Notes: generated by a model from the sequence alone, not told the origin. A stretch of 64,000 nt of DNA from Acinetobacter gyllenbergii CIP 110306 = MTCC 11365 (GCF_000413855.1 NZ_ATGG01000024.1:42829-106828); one strand, 5' to 3'; shown: positions 35,841 through 46,271, counted from the stretch's first letter. Made by a program: numbers and translations.

Positions 35841-35907
35841 GCGGCAACAGTATGATTTTCTCACTATCATAAGCAAAACAATAATAAAACATTCTTGGAC
35901 CCGTCTT

Positions 35908-36822
35908 ATGGAATTACGTCATTTACGCTATTTCATTACCGTCGCTGAGGAGCTGAGTTTCAGTAAAGCAGCACTCAAACTACACACTTCTCAGCCCTCT
36001 CTCAGTCAGCAAATCAAAGACCTCGAAGATGATGTTGGTGTGCAACTGTTACATCGCACCAAACGTAAAGTTGAACTAACCGATGAAGGTCAGGTATTCC
36101 TCGAACAAGCTCGACTGACGCTCACACAGGCAGACAAAGCGGTGACCATGGCACGACAGGTGGCTGCGGCCAAAGTGCAATGCTTAAAAATCGGTTTTGT
36201 GCCCTCTGCCGAGATTCGGATTTTCCCTTATATCTTGCCGCGTTTAAGAGTTCGCCTACCCAAACTACAAATTCGAACGCTCAATCTCAAAGAAAGCGAT
36301 CAAATCAATAAGCTTAAAAAAGGCGATTTAGACCTGATTTTTATTAATCAAAAATTTGAAAATGAAGCATTTGTAAGTCAATTGGTCATCAAAGAAGCTT
36401 TAGTGTTTATGCTGCCGAAACAACATCCTTTAGCACAGCATGCAGAGATCAACATTGCCCAATTACAGGACTTACCTCTGACCATTTTAACCCACAAGCT
36501 GTCTCAACCTTTGGCACGAATCATTACCCAGTACATTAAACAGCAGCAAATTCATTTTCAAAGTATCGATGAAGCCAGCACCATTGCAGAGGCTATTCAA
36601 GCGGTACATTCAGGGCATCGTTGTGCCATTTTACCGGCCTATATCCAAGCATTAGCCACTGACCAAATCGTCGTCAGACCGCTCAACCACCCGCTGCCCT
36701 GTCTAGATGTGTTTATCAGCTATCAAAAACAAGACCCAAGTGAGGCAACACAACAGTTCATTGAAGAGATTCAACGGGTATTTGCATTCGATCTCATCAC
36801 CAATCTCAAACCAGAAGAGTAA
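35908..36822 (+). CDS. LysR-family transcriptional regulator, HcaR-like
   Basis: 304 residues from ATG 35908 (MELRHLRYFITVAEELSFSKAALKLHTSQPSLSQQIKDLED). A longer frame opens 162 bases upstream but would add 54 residues unlike any LysR. The winged helix is followed by a linker helix and the effector domain from about residue 88 (LKIGFVPSAEIRIFPYILPRL). The opening sequence is close to regulators of aromatic catabolism such as HcaR, but no catabolic genes are nearby, so targets are unknown. Confidence 0.88.
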   Translation: MELRHLRYFITVAEELSFSKAALKLHTSQPSLSQQIKDLEDDVGVQLLHRTKRKVELTDEGQVFLEQARLTLTQADKAVTMARQVAAAKVQCLKIGFVPSAEIRIFPYILPRLRVRLPKLQIRTLNLKESDQINKLKKGDLDLIFINQKFENEAFVSQLVIKEALVFMLPKQHPLAQHAEINIAQLQDLPLTILTHKLSQPLARIITQYIKQQQIHFQSIDEASTIAEAIQAVHSGHRCAILPAYIQALATDQIVVRPLNHPLPCLDVFISYQKQDPSEATQQFIEEIQRVFAFDLITNLKPEE

Positions 36823-36826
36823 ATAT

Positions 36827-36850
36827 AAAAAGCCGAACGAATCGGCTTTT
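36827..36850. terminator. Terminator between LysR and GST genes
   Basis: AAAAGCCGA pairs with TCGGCTTTT around ACGAA; convergent genes share it. Confidence 0.85.
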
Positions 36851-36873
36851 TATTGGATGAGGAAACTTTCAGC

Positions 36874-37482
36874 TTAGGCGTTACTAAAAAATTCAGCAAA
36901 TTTTTGATAGCTTGGTCTTTGTTTCATGTTGTCCAGATAATGCTCAATTGCAGGATGCGATTCGATCTCCCCCATTTTTAGCTGCCAAAATAACATGGCC
37001 GCAACCGTGACATCCGCGGCCGTAAACTGCTTGCCACATAAATAGGGATCAACTTCACTCAGTCCTTGCACAAAGGCATTGTAGGCATCCTGATAATCCC
37101 CATATCCAACAGAAGATTTTTGCTCAGGTGCGACATCCACACCGAGCATTTTATTAGTCGAAGCAGCTTCCCACGGCCCTGAAATAAAGAATAACCAACG
37201 ATAATACACGCCACGCTTGGGGTCATTCAGTGCTGGTGCCAATCCTTTGTCCGCAAATTTATCCGCCAGATAAGCACAAATTGCATCCAGCTCATACACC
37301 ACCACATCACCATCGACCAGCACAGGGACTTTGCCAAAAGGATTGATTTTCAGATATTCAGGCGTTTTCATCTCAGTTTGAAAAGCCACTTCGATACGCT
37401 CGCATTCAATGCCCAGTTCGATCAGCAACCAATCAACCACGACGCCACGCGAAAAATTATTGGTATAAAGTTGAAGAGCCAT
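36874..37482 (-). CDS. Glutathione S-transferase
   Basis: 202 residues. N-terminal thioredoxin-like domain: LQLYTNNFSRGVVVDWLLIELGIECERIEV, with NPFGKVPVLVDGDVVVYELDAICAYLADKF carrying the cis-Pro and the Glu-Leu(Ser)-Asp glutathione-binding motif in altered form (YELDAI). C-terminal helical domain: DPYLCGKQFTAADVTVAAMLFW (N-capping box). The substrate is unknown. It lies downstream of and in the same direction as the WYL regulator gene, 52 bases away. Confidence 0.88.
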   Translation of the reverse strand: MALQLYTNNFSRGVVVDWLLIELGIECERIEVAFQTEMKTPEYLKINPFGKVPVLVDGDVVVYELDAICAYLADKFADKGLAPALNDPKRGVYYRWLFFISGPWEAASTNKMLGVDVAPEQKSSVGYGDYQDAYNAFVQGLSEVDPYLCGKQFTAADVTVAAMLFWQLKMGEIESHPAIEHYLDNMKQRPSYQKFAEFFSNA

Positions 37483-37534
37483 TTTGATATTTCCTTGGTG
37501 AGTTATTCTTATTTCAATGTAAGTGTTTTGATTG

Positions 37535-38233
37535 TCAGTTTTTGTCAGTAGTCGAACGACACACTTCCTGTGTCCACCAGCGTTGAAAGAGTTGTTGTTT
37601 GAATTGTGGGTACAGCTCCTGGCTCAGCGCCAATTGCTGAATGCGATCAATTCTAAAATGACGAAAACCTTGACGTAATTCGCACCATGCTGCCAGTACA
37701 ATTCGATCATTAAAATAGCCCAGTGCAAAAGGCCACAATGTACGGGAACTGACCCGTTGCTGCTCATCCGCATAATCGACAACGATTTTGACTTGCTGGC
37801 GGATGGCTAAGCGCACCTGCTCCACCAAAGCTTCATTTACAGGTAACCAGACATTGATTGATCTTAATGTCGTGTGTTCTAGCATGTGCTGGCAGCGCTC
37901 TGGCAAAACTGCATTCAGTTTGGCAAGCACAGCCGTTGAAGCCGACTTTAGGGCCAGATCAGGAATATCGTTCAACCAGTTCAGAGCCAAGAAAATCGCT
38001 TCGATTTCGGTTTCATTCAATGTCATCGGTGGTAATAGGAAATCTTGTTTCAGCTGAAAACCCAATCCAGCTGCGGCATCAATACAAACGCCTTGCTCAC
38101 GCAAGGTATCAATATCGCGATAGACACTACGCTGACTGATCTGTAAACGCTCTGCCAACACCTGCGCGGTCACCGGATAGCGATATTCTCTCAGCAGCTG
38201 TAATAGATTAAGTAAACGGATTGAACGACTCAT
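37535..38233 (-). CDS. YafY-type HTH/WYL transcriptional regulator
   Basis: 232 residues. The N-terminal helix-turn-helix is SIRLLNLLQLLREYRYPVTAQVLAERLQISQRSVYRDIDTLREQGV (DeoR-like); the C-terminal WYL-type domain includes IVVDYADEQQRVSSRTLWPFALGYFNDRIVLAAWCELRQGFRHFRIDRI. WYL domains bind ligands or nucleic acid and often control DNA-damage or stress genes. It may control the GST gene beside it; that is inference. Confidence 0.9.
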   Translation of the reverse strand: MSRSIRLLNLLQLLREYRYPVTAQVLAERLQISQRSVYRDIDTLREQGVCIDAAAGLGFQLKQDFLLPPMTLNETEIEAIFLALNWLNDIPDLALKSASTAVLAKLNAVLPERCQHMLEHTTLRSINVWLPVNEALVEQVRLAIRQQVKIVVDYADEQQRVSSRTLWPFALGYFNDRIVLAAWCELRQGFRHFRIDRIQQLALSQELYPQFKQQLFQRWWTQEVCRSTTDKN

Positions 38234-38254
38234 ACGATCCCTATTGTTATTATG

Positions 38255-38284
38255 AATGATGGGAATACGAACCCTCCCATCATT
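38255..38284 (-). terminator. Hairpin after HAD-IA gene
   Basis: AATGATGGGA pairs perfectly with TCCCATCATT around a 10-base loop, 24 bases beyond the minus-strand HAD stop. No T tract, so termination is possible but unproven. Confidence 0.5.
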
Positions 38285-38308
38285 GTCGTTTCATCTGATT
38301 CGGATAAA

Positions 38309-38983
38309 TTAACTCTCGGTTAAGGCAGCCACATTCAACACACTTTGCAAATAAGCATGTAGATCCTGCACATTGTGCGCAATGGTCAAGGGTTGATATT
38401 GCTGCAAGGTTTCAATGCTATGCACCCCATAACTGACCCCAATCCGTGGCATATTCAGATTTTGTGCCATTTCCAAGTCATAACTGGTATCCCCCACCAT
38501 CACAGCACGGTCAGCAGTGACATCCATTTCAGTCAAAATTTCCTGCAACATCAATGGATCTGGCTTGGATTTGGTTTCACTGGCAGCACGGGTAATATCA
38601 AAGATCTCATCACTATTGGTTTGTGCCAAAACCCGATCTAGGCCTTTACGACTTTTGCCTGTTGCCACAGCAAGCTTTAAACCTTGCTGTTTTAAATCCG
38701 CGAGCAACTCTGCAACGCCGCTAAACCACGCATCCCCTTTGGAGTTTGCCACATAATGGTCTGCATAACATTGCAAAATATCTTGCTGTAAATGCGGAAC
38801 TTGTGGAAACAGGATTTGCATGACTTCAGGCAAACCTAAGCCAATAATACTTTTTGCAGCTTCATCCGTCAGCGGTTGTTCAAATTGCTGTGCTGCGTAT
38901 TGCAAGCTTGCTACGATTTGCCCAACCGAGTCGAATAAGGTGCCATCCCAATCAAAAATCACCAGTTCGATATTTTGACTCAT
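38309..38983 (-). CDS. HAD-IA hydrolase, phosphoglycolate phosphatase-like
   Basis: 224 residues. HAD motif I IFDWDGTLFDSVG at residue 9, motif II LAVATGKSRKGLDRVL, motif III KPDPLMLQEIL, and motif IV AVMVGDTSYDLEMAQNLNMPRIGVSYG. The alpha-helical cap 1 lies between motifs I and II. Close to Gph-type phosphatases; the physiological substrate is uncertain. It overlaps the rluC stop by 4 bases and is co-transcribed with it. Confidence 0.9.
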   Translation of the reverse strand: MSQNIELVIFDWDGTLFDSVGQIVASLQYAAQQFEQPLTDEAAKSIIGLGLPEVMQILFPQVPHLQQDILQCYADHYVANSKGDAWFSGVAELLADLKQQGLKLAVATGKSRKGLDRVLAQTNSDEIFDITRAASETKSKPDPLMLQEILTEMDVTADRAVMVGDTSYDLEMAQNLNMPRIGVSYGVHSIETLQQYQPLTIAHNVQDLHAYLQSVLNVAALTES

Positions 38984-39912
38984 TTCTGCTTTCTCAACTG
39001 ATCGATCACCTGTTGCATATCTTCAGGCATGGGCGCTTCAATGCTTGGATAGTTTGGAATATCTAAACGCATCGCATGTAAGCACAAACGGCGGGCTTCT
39101 GGACCCGTATAGGCCGTATTATGGCCATATTTATCATCCCCAACCAAAGGATGACCAATACTGAGACCATGCACACGGATTTGATGGGTACGACCCGAGA
39201 GTGGTGATGCATGCACCAAAGTCGCGGCTTTAAAACGTTCAACCACTTTCCAGTCCGTCTTGCTCGGCTTACCCTCTTTGGTCACACGAACACGACGCTC
39301 ACCATTGGCCAGTTCATAACGCAATAAGGGTGCATCAATCATTTGCTGATCTAGGCTGACTTGACCTTTGACAATTGCGGCATAAGTTTTTTGAATCTTA
39401 TGCTCACGCAATAAGTCTTGCAGTAATTTTAAAGTACTGCGCTTTTTACTAATCATCACCAAACCAGAGGTATCACGGTCAATACGATGGATCAGCTCCA
39501 GATATTTTTTACCAGTTGCGGCACGCAAGGCTTCAATCAAGCCATAAGCCACACCACTGCCACCATGTACCGCAATCCCTGAGGGTTTATTGATCACCAA
39601 CAGCCCTTCATCCTCATACACCACACGACTGAGTAAACTTTGCGCTACACTATCGCTTACTGGAGCAGCCGTTTCATCCTTTTGTTCATAACGAATTGGT
39701 GCAACCCGAATCTGGTCGCCAATGTTCAATCGCGTTTCGGCTTTTATTCTTTTTTTGTTTACGCGTACTTGTCCTTCACGAATCAAACGATAGATTCGAC
39801 TCTTCGGTACACCTTTTAATCGGGTAAATAAAAAATTATCTATTCGCTGCCCGTCTTGATGCTCATCCACGTCAAACCAAGTGACACTTTGCCATTGTTG
39901 TGTAGAATTCAT
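38980..39912 (-). CDS. rluC: 23S rRNA pseudouridine(955/2504/2580) synthase
   Basis: 310 residues. An S4 RNA-binding domain at the N terminus (RIDNFLFTRLKGVPKSRIYRLIREGQVRVNKKRIK) is followed by the RluA-family catalytic domain with LELIHRIDRDTSGLVMISKK (catalytic Asp in HRxDRDTSG) and SGRTHQIRVHGLSIGHPLVGD. Length and neighbours (divergent from rne, as in E. coli) indicate RluC rather than RluD. It modifies three uridines in 23S rRNA. Confidence 0.95.
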   Translation of the reverse strand: MNSTQQWQSVTWFDVDEHQDGQRIDNFLFTRLKGVPKSRIYRLIREGQVRVNKKRIKAETRLNIGDQIRVAPIRYEQKDETAAPVSDSVAQSLLSRVVYEDEGLLVINKPSGIAVHGGSGVAYGLIEALRAATGKKYLELIHRIDRDTSGLVMISKKRSTLKLLQDLLREHKIQKTYAAIVKGQVSLDQQMIDAPLLRYELANGERRVRVTKEGKPSKTDWKVVERFKAATLVHASPLSGRTHQIRVHGLSIGHPLVGDDKYGHNTAYTGPEARRLCLHAMRLDIPNYPSIEAPMPEDMQQVIDQLRKQK

Positions 39913-40702
39913 ACGCTCGATTAATCCAAGATTTGCTAAATATGATTAAAAAATGATCATTTAGCTAAGTTATTTCACAAGAAACCTAAACTTAGCCCAT
40001 AGGCAGATGCTGCAAGGTTTGATATATTCAGCGCACGGATACCGCCGTAAGTGAGCATCAAATCAGAAATTTTATTTAGATAAAATTTTCAATCGATGAG
40101 ATATTCACCAACAACTCGGATAGGTCCTAAAGAATTATGCCGACGCCGAAGGCTTATTATATCGGCAAAATGGCAAACTGTTGCGTTTAATTGTGCATCA
40201 GCACATACAGTTTGTTCAGAAAAAATATGTCGCCAGCAATTTGCTGGTTATTAAACGTAAACTGATCCACATCAGACAATTTGCTCCCTGATGTCGCATT
40301 CAGGCTAAAGCGTTGATGCATTGGAACTGCTAAGCAGAGATACGATGATCATTCCGTATCGAGACTTCCAGATGGATCGACTTCAATGCTTAATGACAGT
40401 GAAAGTCACCATCCAATGCACCGCTCACCCGCCAGTGAAGCGTACAGGAAACTTTGATTATGTCGGATCTAGTGATATTTCACAGATGTAAGACATGCCA
40501 TGAAATATCAACGGATTCCAGATTGAAGCAATATTGCTGACATCGAAATAACCGTATCAGAGCCCACAGCTGGATATTTACAGTCAGTGGTTTCAGAGCG
40601 ACCTATACAACGTTGCTTCTGAGTCTTGATCGCGCCAATGAGATGTTTGCTCAAAAATATTGGGCTTGTTGTTTGTGTGCATCACTATTAGGTGTCACAC
40701 CC
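39913..40702 (+). promoter_or_regulatory. Long structured leader region of rne
   Basis: 790 bases with no supportable gene but at least four clear inverted repeats on the rne strand: CAAACTGT/ACAGTTTG (40174-40214, with inner GTGC/GCAC), ACATCAG/CTGATGT (40269-40294), GATACG/CGTATC (40339-40360) and GATATTTCA/TGAAATATC (40474-40509). In E. coli a long structured rne leader lets RNase E cut its own mRNA and regulate its level; this region could do the same. The sequence bears no visible similarity to the enterobacterial leader. The start site of transcription cannot be fixed by eye. Confidence 0.6.
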
Positions 40703-43700
40703 ATGAAACGTATGTTGATTAATGCAACCCACGCCGAAGAAGTTCGCGTTGCACTTATCACTGGTAATCGTCTTTACGATTTCGATTTAGAGAATCGTAC
40801 ACGCGAACAAAAAAAATCAAATATCTATAAAGGTCATGTCACTCGCGTTGAACCGTCTTTAGAAGCGGTTTTCGTTGAGTACGGCGCACAGCGTCAAGGC
40901 TTTTTGTCTATGCGAGAAATTGCAAACTCGTATTTCAAAGCTGACCCTCGTCAAACTTCAAATATTCGTGAACTCATTACTGAGGGCACTGAATTACTGG
41001 TTCAAGTTGAAAAAGAAGAACGTGGCAACAAAGGTGCTGCGCTTTCAACCTTTATTTCACTTGCAGGCCGTTACTTAGTTCTGATGCCGAACAATCCGAA
41101 AGGTGGCGGTATCAGCCGTCAAATTTCAGGTTCAGTACGTGAAGAACTGAAAGAAATTTTAGCCTCTTTAAATGTACCGCGTGGCATGAGCGTGATTGTT
41201 CGTACTGCGGGGATTGGCCGTACTCAAGAAGAGCTTCAACTCGACTTGCAACACTTACTTGACCTTTGGGCACAAATCCAAGGTTCAGCAAGCTCTGGCC
41301 CATCACCGATGTTGGTGCATCAAGAAGCAGGTGTGGTGACCCGTGCGATCCGTGATTATTTACGTGATGACGTAGCTGAAATCCTGATTGATAGCGAACA
41401 AGCCTATAACGAAGCGTATAATTTCGTAAAAGCAGTGATGCCACGTCAGTTAGACAAATTAAAAACCTATACCTTGAATGAGCCATTGTTTGCTCATTTT
41501 GGAATTGAAAGCCAAATCCAAACGGCTTATGAACGTGAAGTAAAACTGCCTTCTGGTGGTTCAATCGTCATCGACCAAACCGAAGCCTTGGTTTCAATCG
41601 ATATTAACTCGGCGAAATCAACCCGTGGTCATGATGTTGAAGAAACGGCGTTAAACACCAACTTAGAAGCAGCCGAAGAAATCGCACGTCAACTGCGTTT
41701 ACGTGATATCGGTGGCCTAGTTGTCATCGATTTCATCGACATGACCAAAGACCGTAACCAGCGTATGGTTGAAGCGAAATTACGTGAAGCGACACAAAGT
41801 GACCGCGCACGAATCCAATTCGGTCAACTGTCACGTTTTGGTCTGATGGAAATGAGCCGTCAGCGTTTACGTCCTTCTTTAGAAGAAGCCACAGGTTACG
41901 TTTGCCCACGCTGTCATGGTACGGGTATGGTGCGTGACTTACGTTCGTTGTCACTTTCAATCATGCGTAAGGTTGAAGAAATTGCTTTACGTGAACGCCA
42001 AGGTGAAGTTCAAGTTGAAGTGCCTGTTGAAATCGCAGCGTTCTTATTGAATGAAAAGCGTCATAGCCTAGTGTACTTAGAACAAACTTCAAATGTTCGT
42101 GTGACGGTATTGCCTCACCCACACTTGGAAACACCACACTACCAAATCCAGTTCAACCCTGATGGTTTTGCACCGTCAAGTTATGAACGTACTGAAGCCA
42201 CTCGTTCTAGCGAAAAAGAATTGGGTTATGAGTCTTCAGACTGGCATTTGGAAGATGCAGAGCATCACCATGCGCCTGCTGCGCAAAACCAAGCTGCTGC
42301 ACCACAGAAGAAAGGCGCTGCTCAGCAACAGGCCGCTCAAGCAAAACAAACTCAAGCAAGCACACAAAAGTCAGCTAGCCCTTGCGCTTGGTTAGAGAAC
42401 CTATTTGTTCAAAAACAAGCTCAAACCACTGATCAATCCCGTTCTGCTCAAAATGCAGCCGCAGCGATTGAACAAATGGTGAATAACGGTGCGGTAAGCC
42501 GTGGCCAGTTTGGTCAAGTCAACGTGCCAGTTGTAGCTGAAACTGCTGCACCAGCAGCGACCGCAAACAATGCTTATATTTCACAAAATCCTGTGAAACA
42601 AGAAGCGCGTGAAACTTTTGAGAAAGACGAAAAATCTCATCGTCCAAATCAAAACCAGAAGAAGCGCAAGCACAAAGAACAGCGTGAACAACACGCACAT
42701 GCACATGAACAACAAAATCAAGTGCATGAAGAAGTGGTTCAACTGTCACGCCAAGAACAGCGCCAAGAGCAACGTGAGTTAAAGCGTCAACAAAAACGCC
42801 AACAACCACAAGAGTCTCAAAACCAGCAACAACATCATGATGCTGCTCAAGGTCATGAGTCTGCGCCGTTGCCACGTCGTGACCGTAACCAGCAACGTCC
42901 AAATCGCCCAAATCGTCATCGCGATCAAAGCGTATTGAATGAAGCTCCTGCTGCAACTGAAGCACCAGCAAATCCACAACAAATCAAAGTGGATGTAGTC
43001 GATGCGCCACGTAGCGAACCAATGAACACAGCACTGGTTGTGAATATTGATCAAGGTCAAAGCGAAATTGTTGCATTGACGCCACAACAGACCAATGCGC
43101 CAGCTGCAAAAGCAGAAGTTGCAACAACTGTTGTAGAAAAAGCTGAGAAAAAACCTGTAACTCAAGCAGAACCAGTGGTTGCAAAAGAAGCACCTGCTGC
43201 TGCGGTAGAAGAGACTGCTCAAGCACCGGTGAAACGTGCCAGTAATGACCCACGTTCACGCCGTCGTCAACGTGGTCATCAATCAGCTCAGAAAGCAGTT
43301 GTTGTACCCAAAATTGCACCATCGCAAATTCCAGCGTTGGGTCAATACACCTTGGGTAGCTTGATTCGTCATGTTTACGGTGAAGATTGCACCATTTTGA
43401 TTGAGCAATTTGGTTTGATCACTACGTTTAACCGTGCCCTACAAAAGTTTGCTGAACAATATGCAAGCTCTTTAGTGGTAGAAACAGCGGTTGAGGAAGA
43501 AAAGCGTCCTGTAACACGTGATGCTGAGCTTCCAAGTCAAAAGTCGACTGAAGAAGCTGAACCAGCGCCAGTGTTAGCATTAACACCACCTGAAGCTGCG
43601 GCTATTCGTGTTGCCAATGATCCACGTGAACGTCGTCGTTTGGCTAAACTTGCTGCGGAACAAGCGAAAGAAGCACACGTTGCATCAACTGCTGCTCCAG

Positions 43701-44059
43701 CAGCACCTGTTGAACACACTGAAACGCAAGAAGAAGTGAAAGCAGCAGAAACAACGATTGTTGCAGAAGAAACGGCAGTAGCTGCACCTGAGCAACAACC
43801 CTTAGAACTTGCTAGTACTGAAGTTGTCGCAGAAGTTGCACCCGTTGAAGCTGAAGCAGCTGAACCTACCGTAACTACTGAGGTTGAAGCCGTAACTGAA
43901 ACTGTTGCAGAACCTGTTCAAGCTGCTAAAAAAGCTGAACAAAAGCCAGCAGCAACAGAAGCAGAACTTGAAGATGAAGCAGCGAAAGCGGAAAAAGAGA
44001 AATCTAGCCGCCCTCGTCGCCCGCGTGGCCGTCCACCTAAAAAAGCCACAGCTGAGTGA
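40703..44059 (+). CDS. rne: Ribonuclease E
   Basis: 1118 residues from ATG 40703 ([19 protein letters not shown]); the in-frame TTG 90 bases upstream lies in the leader. The catalytic half has the S1 domain (about 35-120), RNase H-like and DNase I-like parts with metal-ligand Asp in [13 protein letters not shown] (near 300) and [14 protein letters not shown] (near 345), and the Zn-link CPRCHGTG (near 400) that joins dimers. The C-terminal half (about 520-1118) is disordered, rich in Gln/Ala/Glu with Arg-rich patches, and should scaffold the degradosome. A conserved-looking island [20 protein letters not shown] lies near residue 880. RNase E processes rRNA and tRNA and starts mRNA decay. Confidence 0.96.
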   Translation: MKRMLINATHAEEVRVALITGNRLYDFDLENRTREQKKSNIYKGHVTRVEPSLEAVFVEYGAQRQGFLSMREIANSYFKADPRQTSNIRELITEGTELLVQVEKEERGNKGAALSTFISLAGRYLVLMPNNPKGGGISRQISGSVREELKEILASLNVPRGMSVIVRTAGIGRTQEELQLDLQHLLDLWAQIQGSASSGPSPMLVHQEAGVVTRAIRDYLRDDVAEILIDSEQAYNEAYNFVKAVMPRQLDKLKTYTLNEPLFAHFGIESQIQTAYEREVKLPSGGSIVIDQTEALVSIDINSAKSTRGHDVEETALNTNLEAAEEIARQLRLRDIGGLVVIDFIDMTKDRNQRMVEAKLREATQSDRARIQFGQLSRFGLMEMSRQRLRPSLEEATGYVCPRCHGTGMVRDLRSLSLSIMRKVEEIALRERQGEVQVEVPVEIAAFLLNEKRHSLVYLEQTSNVRVTVLPHPHLETPHYQIQFNPDGFAPSSYERTEATRSSEKELGYESSDWHLEDAEHHHAPAAQNQAAAPQKKGAAQQQAAQAKQTQASTQKSASPCAWLENLFVQKQAQTTDQSRSAQNAAAAIEQMVNNGAVSRGQFGQVNVPVVAETAAPAATANNAYISQNPVKQEARETFEKDEKSHRPNQNQKKRKHKEQREQHAHAHEQQNQVHEEVVQLSRQEQRQEQRELKRQQKRQQPQESQNQQQHHDAAQGHESAPLPRRDRNQQRPNRPNRHRDQSVLNEAPAATEAPANPQQIKVDVVDAPRSEPMNTALVVNIDQGQSEIVALTPQQTNAPAAKAEVATTVVEKAEKKPVTQAEPVVAKEAPAAAVEETAQAPVKRASNDPRSRRRQRGHQSAQKAVVVPKIAPSQIPALGQYTLGSLIRHVYGEDCTILIEQFGLITTFNRALQKFAEQYASSLVVETAVEEEKRPVTRDAELPSQKSTEEAEPAPVLALTPPEAAAIRVANDPRERRRLAKLAAEQAKEAHVASTAAPAAPVEHTETQEEVKAAETTIVAEETAVAAPEQQPLELASTEVVAEVAPVEAEAAEPTVTTEVEAVTETVAEPVQAAKKAEQKPAATEAELEDEAAKAEKEKSSRPRRPRGRPPKKATAE

Positions 44060-44090
44060 GTCATTTGCTAAATTGCACTCAATAAGGCGA

Positions 44091-44121
44091 AGCCTAGTCA
44101 TTCCGATGACTAGGCTTTTTT
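44091..44121 (+). terminator. Terminator of rne
   Basis: GCCTAGTCA and TGACTAGGC (9 pairs) around TTCCGA, followed by T6. Confidence 0.9.
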
Positions 44122-44255
44122 GTTATTTTGTTAAAATTAGGTTGATTGCTCTAGGCACTTACCATTACAAAACAGCATCAACAACAATGGTGTGAATGGT
44201 TGTGTTCTAACGGATAGCCATTTCTTGGATTGATCGAAAAATAAACAGGATTGAT

Positions 44256-46097
44256 ATGAGCCAAACTACGCAGACCGATATAATTACTCTTGGTGATGTT
44301 GCTACTCGACTTCCAAACTTCATCACTAAAGTCCCTCATATCCTCAATGGTCTTAAACAAGCATATTTGCGAACACCAACGTCTCCCGCGGGTTTAGGTA
44401 TTGCCTTTGAAAAAGCAGTCAAGCGCAACCCTCAAGGCATCGCACTGTTATTTGAAGATCAAAGCTATAGCTATCAAGCACTCAATGAATGGGCAAACCA
44501 AATTGCACATTACTATTTATCGCTTGGTGCAAAAAAAGGCGATGTGATTGCTGTGATGGTAGAAAACCGTCCTGAACTGATTGCCAGCATTGTAGCTTTG
44601 GCCAAAATCGGGGTCACGATTGCCCTCGTCAATACCTCACAGGTGGGTAAAGTACTTGCACACAGCATTAACTTGGTCAATCCAATTGCCGTAATTGCGG
44701 GTGAAGAAGTTCGCGCTGCCATTGATGAAGCACGTCAAGACTTAAAGGTCGCTCAAGATCGTTTTCACTGGTTTGCAGACCAAGAAACGCGTAAACATGC
44801 AGGTACAGCACCGCAAGGCTATGTGAATCTTGCCCAACAAATTGATCAGTTTCCAAAATTCAATCCATCAACCACTCGTACTGTAAATGGCAAAGATGGA
44901 TTGTTCTACATCTATACTTCAGGCACTACGGGCTTACCAAAGGCCGTAATTTTCACACATAGCCGCTGGACGCTCGCTTATGGCACCTATGGCCACATTC
45001 TCAATCTCGGTAAAGATGATGTGATGTACGTGACGCTCCCGCTTTACCACGCAACCGGTGTGGTGGTGTGTTGGTGTGGTGTGATTGCAGGTAGTGCCAC
45101 ATTGGCAGTACGCCGTAAATATTCAACCAGTGCGTTCTGGAAAGATGTGCAAAAGTTCAATGCTTCTGCGATTGGTTATGTCGGTGAATTGTGCCGTTAT
45201 CTGATTGATGCGCCAGTTACAGAACAAGATCGTGCGCATCGTGTGACCAAGATGATTGGTAATGGCATGCGTCCAAATATCTGGGGCAAGTTCAAAGAGC
45301 GTTTTGGTGTCGAAGAAGTGCTTGAACTTTATGCATCAAGCGAAGGCAACGTTGGTTTTAGCAACATCTTCAACTTTGACAATACGGTTGGCTTCTCTCC
45401 AACACCGTATGCAATCGTTGAATTCGACAAAGAAAAGAATGAACTGGTCCGCGATAAGAAAGGTTACTGTAAGAAAGTGAAGACTGGTGAAGTGGGCTTG
45501 CTGATTGGCAAAATCACCAGCCGCTCACCTTTCGATGGCTATACTGACCCAGAAAAAAACAAGTCGGTGATTTTGAAAGATGTGTTTACCCAAGGTGACT
45601 CCTATTTCAACACCGGTGACTTGGTGCGTGATATCGGCTTCCGCCATGCCCAGTTTGTGGATCGTTTAGGTGACACCTTCCGCTGGAAAGGCGAAAACGT
45701 TTCAACCACAGAAGTTGAAAATATGGTCTGTGAGTATGAAAAGATCGTAGAAGCAGTGGTTTACGGCGTTGAAATTCCAAATACCAACGGTCGCGCAGGT
45801 ATGGCAGCGATTACCTTGGTTGATGGTGCGGCACTCAATGATGCAGATTTAACCGATATGGTCAATGTATTCAAAAAATGCTTACCTTCTTATGCGATTC
45901 CAGTATTCTTACGTGTTCAAGAGAAAGTTGAAACCACAGGCACATTTAAATACCAGAAGAATAAACTGAAAGAAGATGGCTTTAATCCAAGCAAAACTTC
46001 TGAACGTTTACTGGTTTTATTACCAGGTGCAAGTAGCTACACTGATGTAAATACAGAGATCTTTGACAATATTCAGAGCTATCAATACCGTTTCTAG
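44256..46097 (+). CDS. Long-chain acyl-CoA synthetase (FadD6/FATP-like)
   Basis: 613 residues, an ANL-superfamily enzyme that activates fatty acids with ATP and CoA. The AMP-binding P-loop is IYTSGTTGLPKAVIFTHSRW near residue 219; LYASSEGNVGFSNIFNFDNTVGF, FNTGDLVRDIGFRHAQFVDRLGDTFRWKGENVSTTEVENMV and the C-terminal TGTFKYQKNKLKEDGF (catalytic Lys) complete the family motifs. The SEGNVGF and RLGDTFRWKGENVSTTEV forms are those of the very-long-chain/FATP group rather than E. coli FadD. It stands alone and ends in a long hairpin. Confidence 0.92.
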   Translation: MSQTTQTDIITLGDVATRLPNFITKVPHILNGLKQAYLRTPTSPAGLGIAFEKAVKRNPQGIALLFEDQSYSYQALNEWANQIAHYYLSLGAKKGDVIAVMVENRPELIASIVALAKIGVTIALVNTSQVGKVLAHSINLVNPIAVIAGEEVRAAIDEARQDLKVAQDRFHWFADQETRKHAGTAPQGYVNLAQQIDQFPKFNPSTTRTVNGKDGLFYIYTSGTTGLPKAVIFTHSRWTLAYGTYGHILNLGKDDVMYVTLPLYHATGVVVCWCGVIAGSATLAVRRKYSTSAFWKDVQKFNASAIGYVGELCRYLIDAPVTEQDRAHRVTKMIGNGMRPNIWGKFKERFGVEEVLELYASSEGNVGFSNIFNFDNTVGFSPTPYAIVEFDKEKNELVRDKKGYCKKVKTGEVGLLIGKITSRSPFDGYTDPEKNKSVILKDVFTQGDSYFNTGDLVRDIGFRHAQFVDRLGDTFRWKGENVSTTEVENMVCEYEKIVEAVVYGVEIPNTNGRAGMAAITLVDGAALNDADLTDMVNVFKKCLPSYAIPVFLRVQEKVETTGTFKYQKNKLKEDGFNPSKTSERLLVLLPGASSYTDVNTEIFDNIQSYQYRF

Positions 46098-46107
46098 TTT
46101 ATTTTTT

Positions 46108-46180
46108 AGCTAAACAAGAGGAAATCGTGCTTTTTATAAACAATCATGCACATGTTTTTAAATTTCCTCTTGTGTTAGCT
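46108..46180 (+). terminator. Long inverted repeat after acyl-CoA synthetase gene
   Basis: AGCTAAACAAGAGGAAAT (46108-46125) pairs with ATTTCCTCTTGTGTTAGCT (46162-46180), about 18 pairs with one bulged base, around a 36-base loop that itself holds GTGC/GCAC. It is too long for a classic terminator; it separates the synthetase gene from the tRNA unit. Confidence 0.55.
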
Positions 46181-46197
46181 GAATAAGTTGCTAGAAT
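46170..46197 (+). promoter_or_regulatory. Possible promoter of the tRNA-Lys unit
   Basis: TTGTGT (46170-46175), a 16-base spacer and TAGAAT (46192-46197), about 75 bases before the first tRNA. It overlaps the right arm of the preceding inverted repeat. Confidence 0.45.
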
Positions 46198-46271
46198 ACG
46201 CAACATCAAAACGAAGACGCATTTAGAACGAATTAGTTTTAATTGTGTGGCATGTTTAAACACTTGCTTAT

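Noticed and set aside
35746..35907. 54-residue extension of the LysR protein
   Set aside because: The likely promoter at 35813-35840 lies within it and LysR proteins begin at the MELRHLRYF segment.
40613..40702. Extended N terminus of RNase E
   Set aside because: It starts from TTG within the hairpin-rich leader and adds 30 residues unlike any RNase E.
42519..43322. Antisense open frames across the RNase E tail
   Set aside because: Result of Gln/Ala/Glu codon bias in the low-complexity sense frame; no start signals or domain features.
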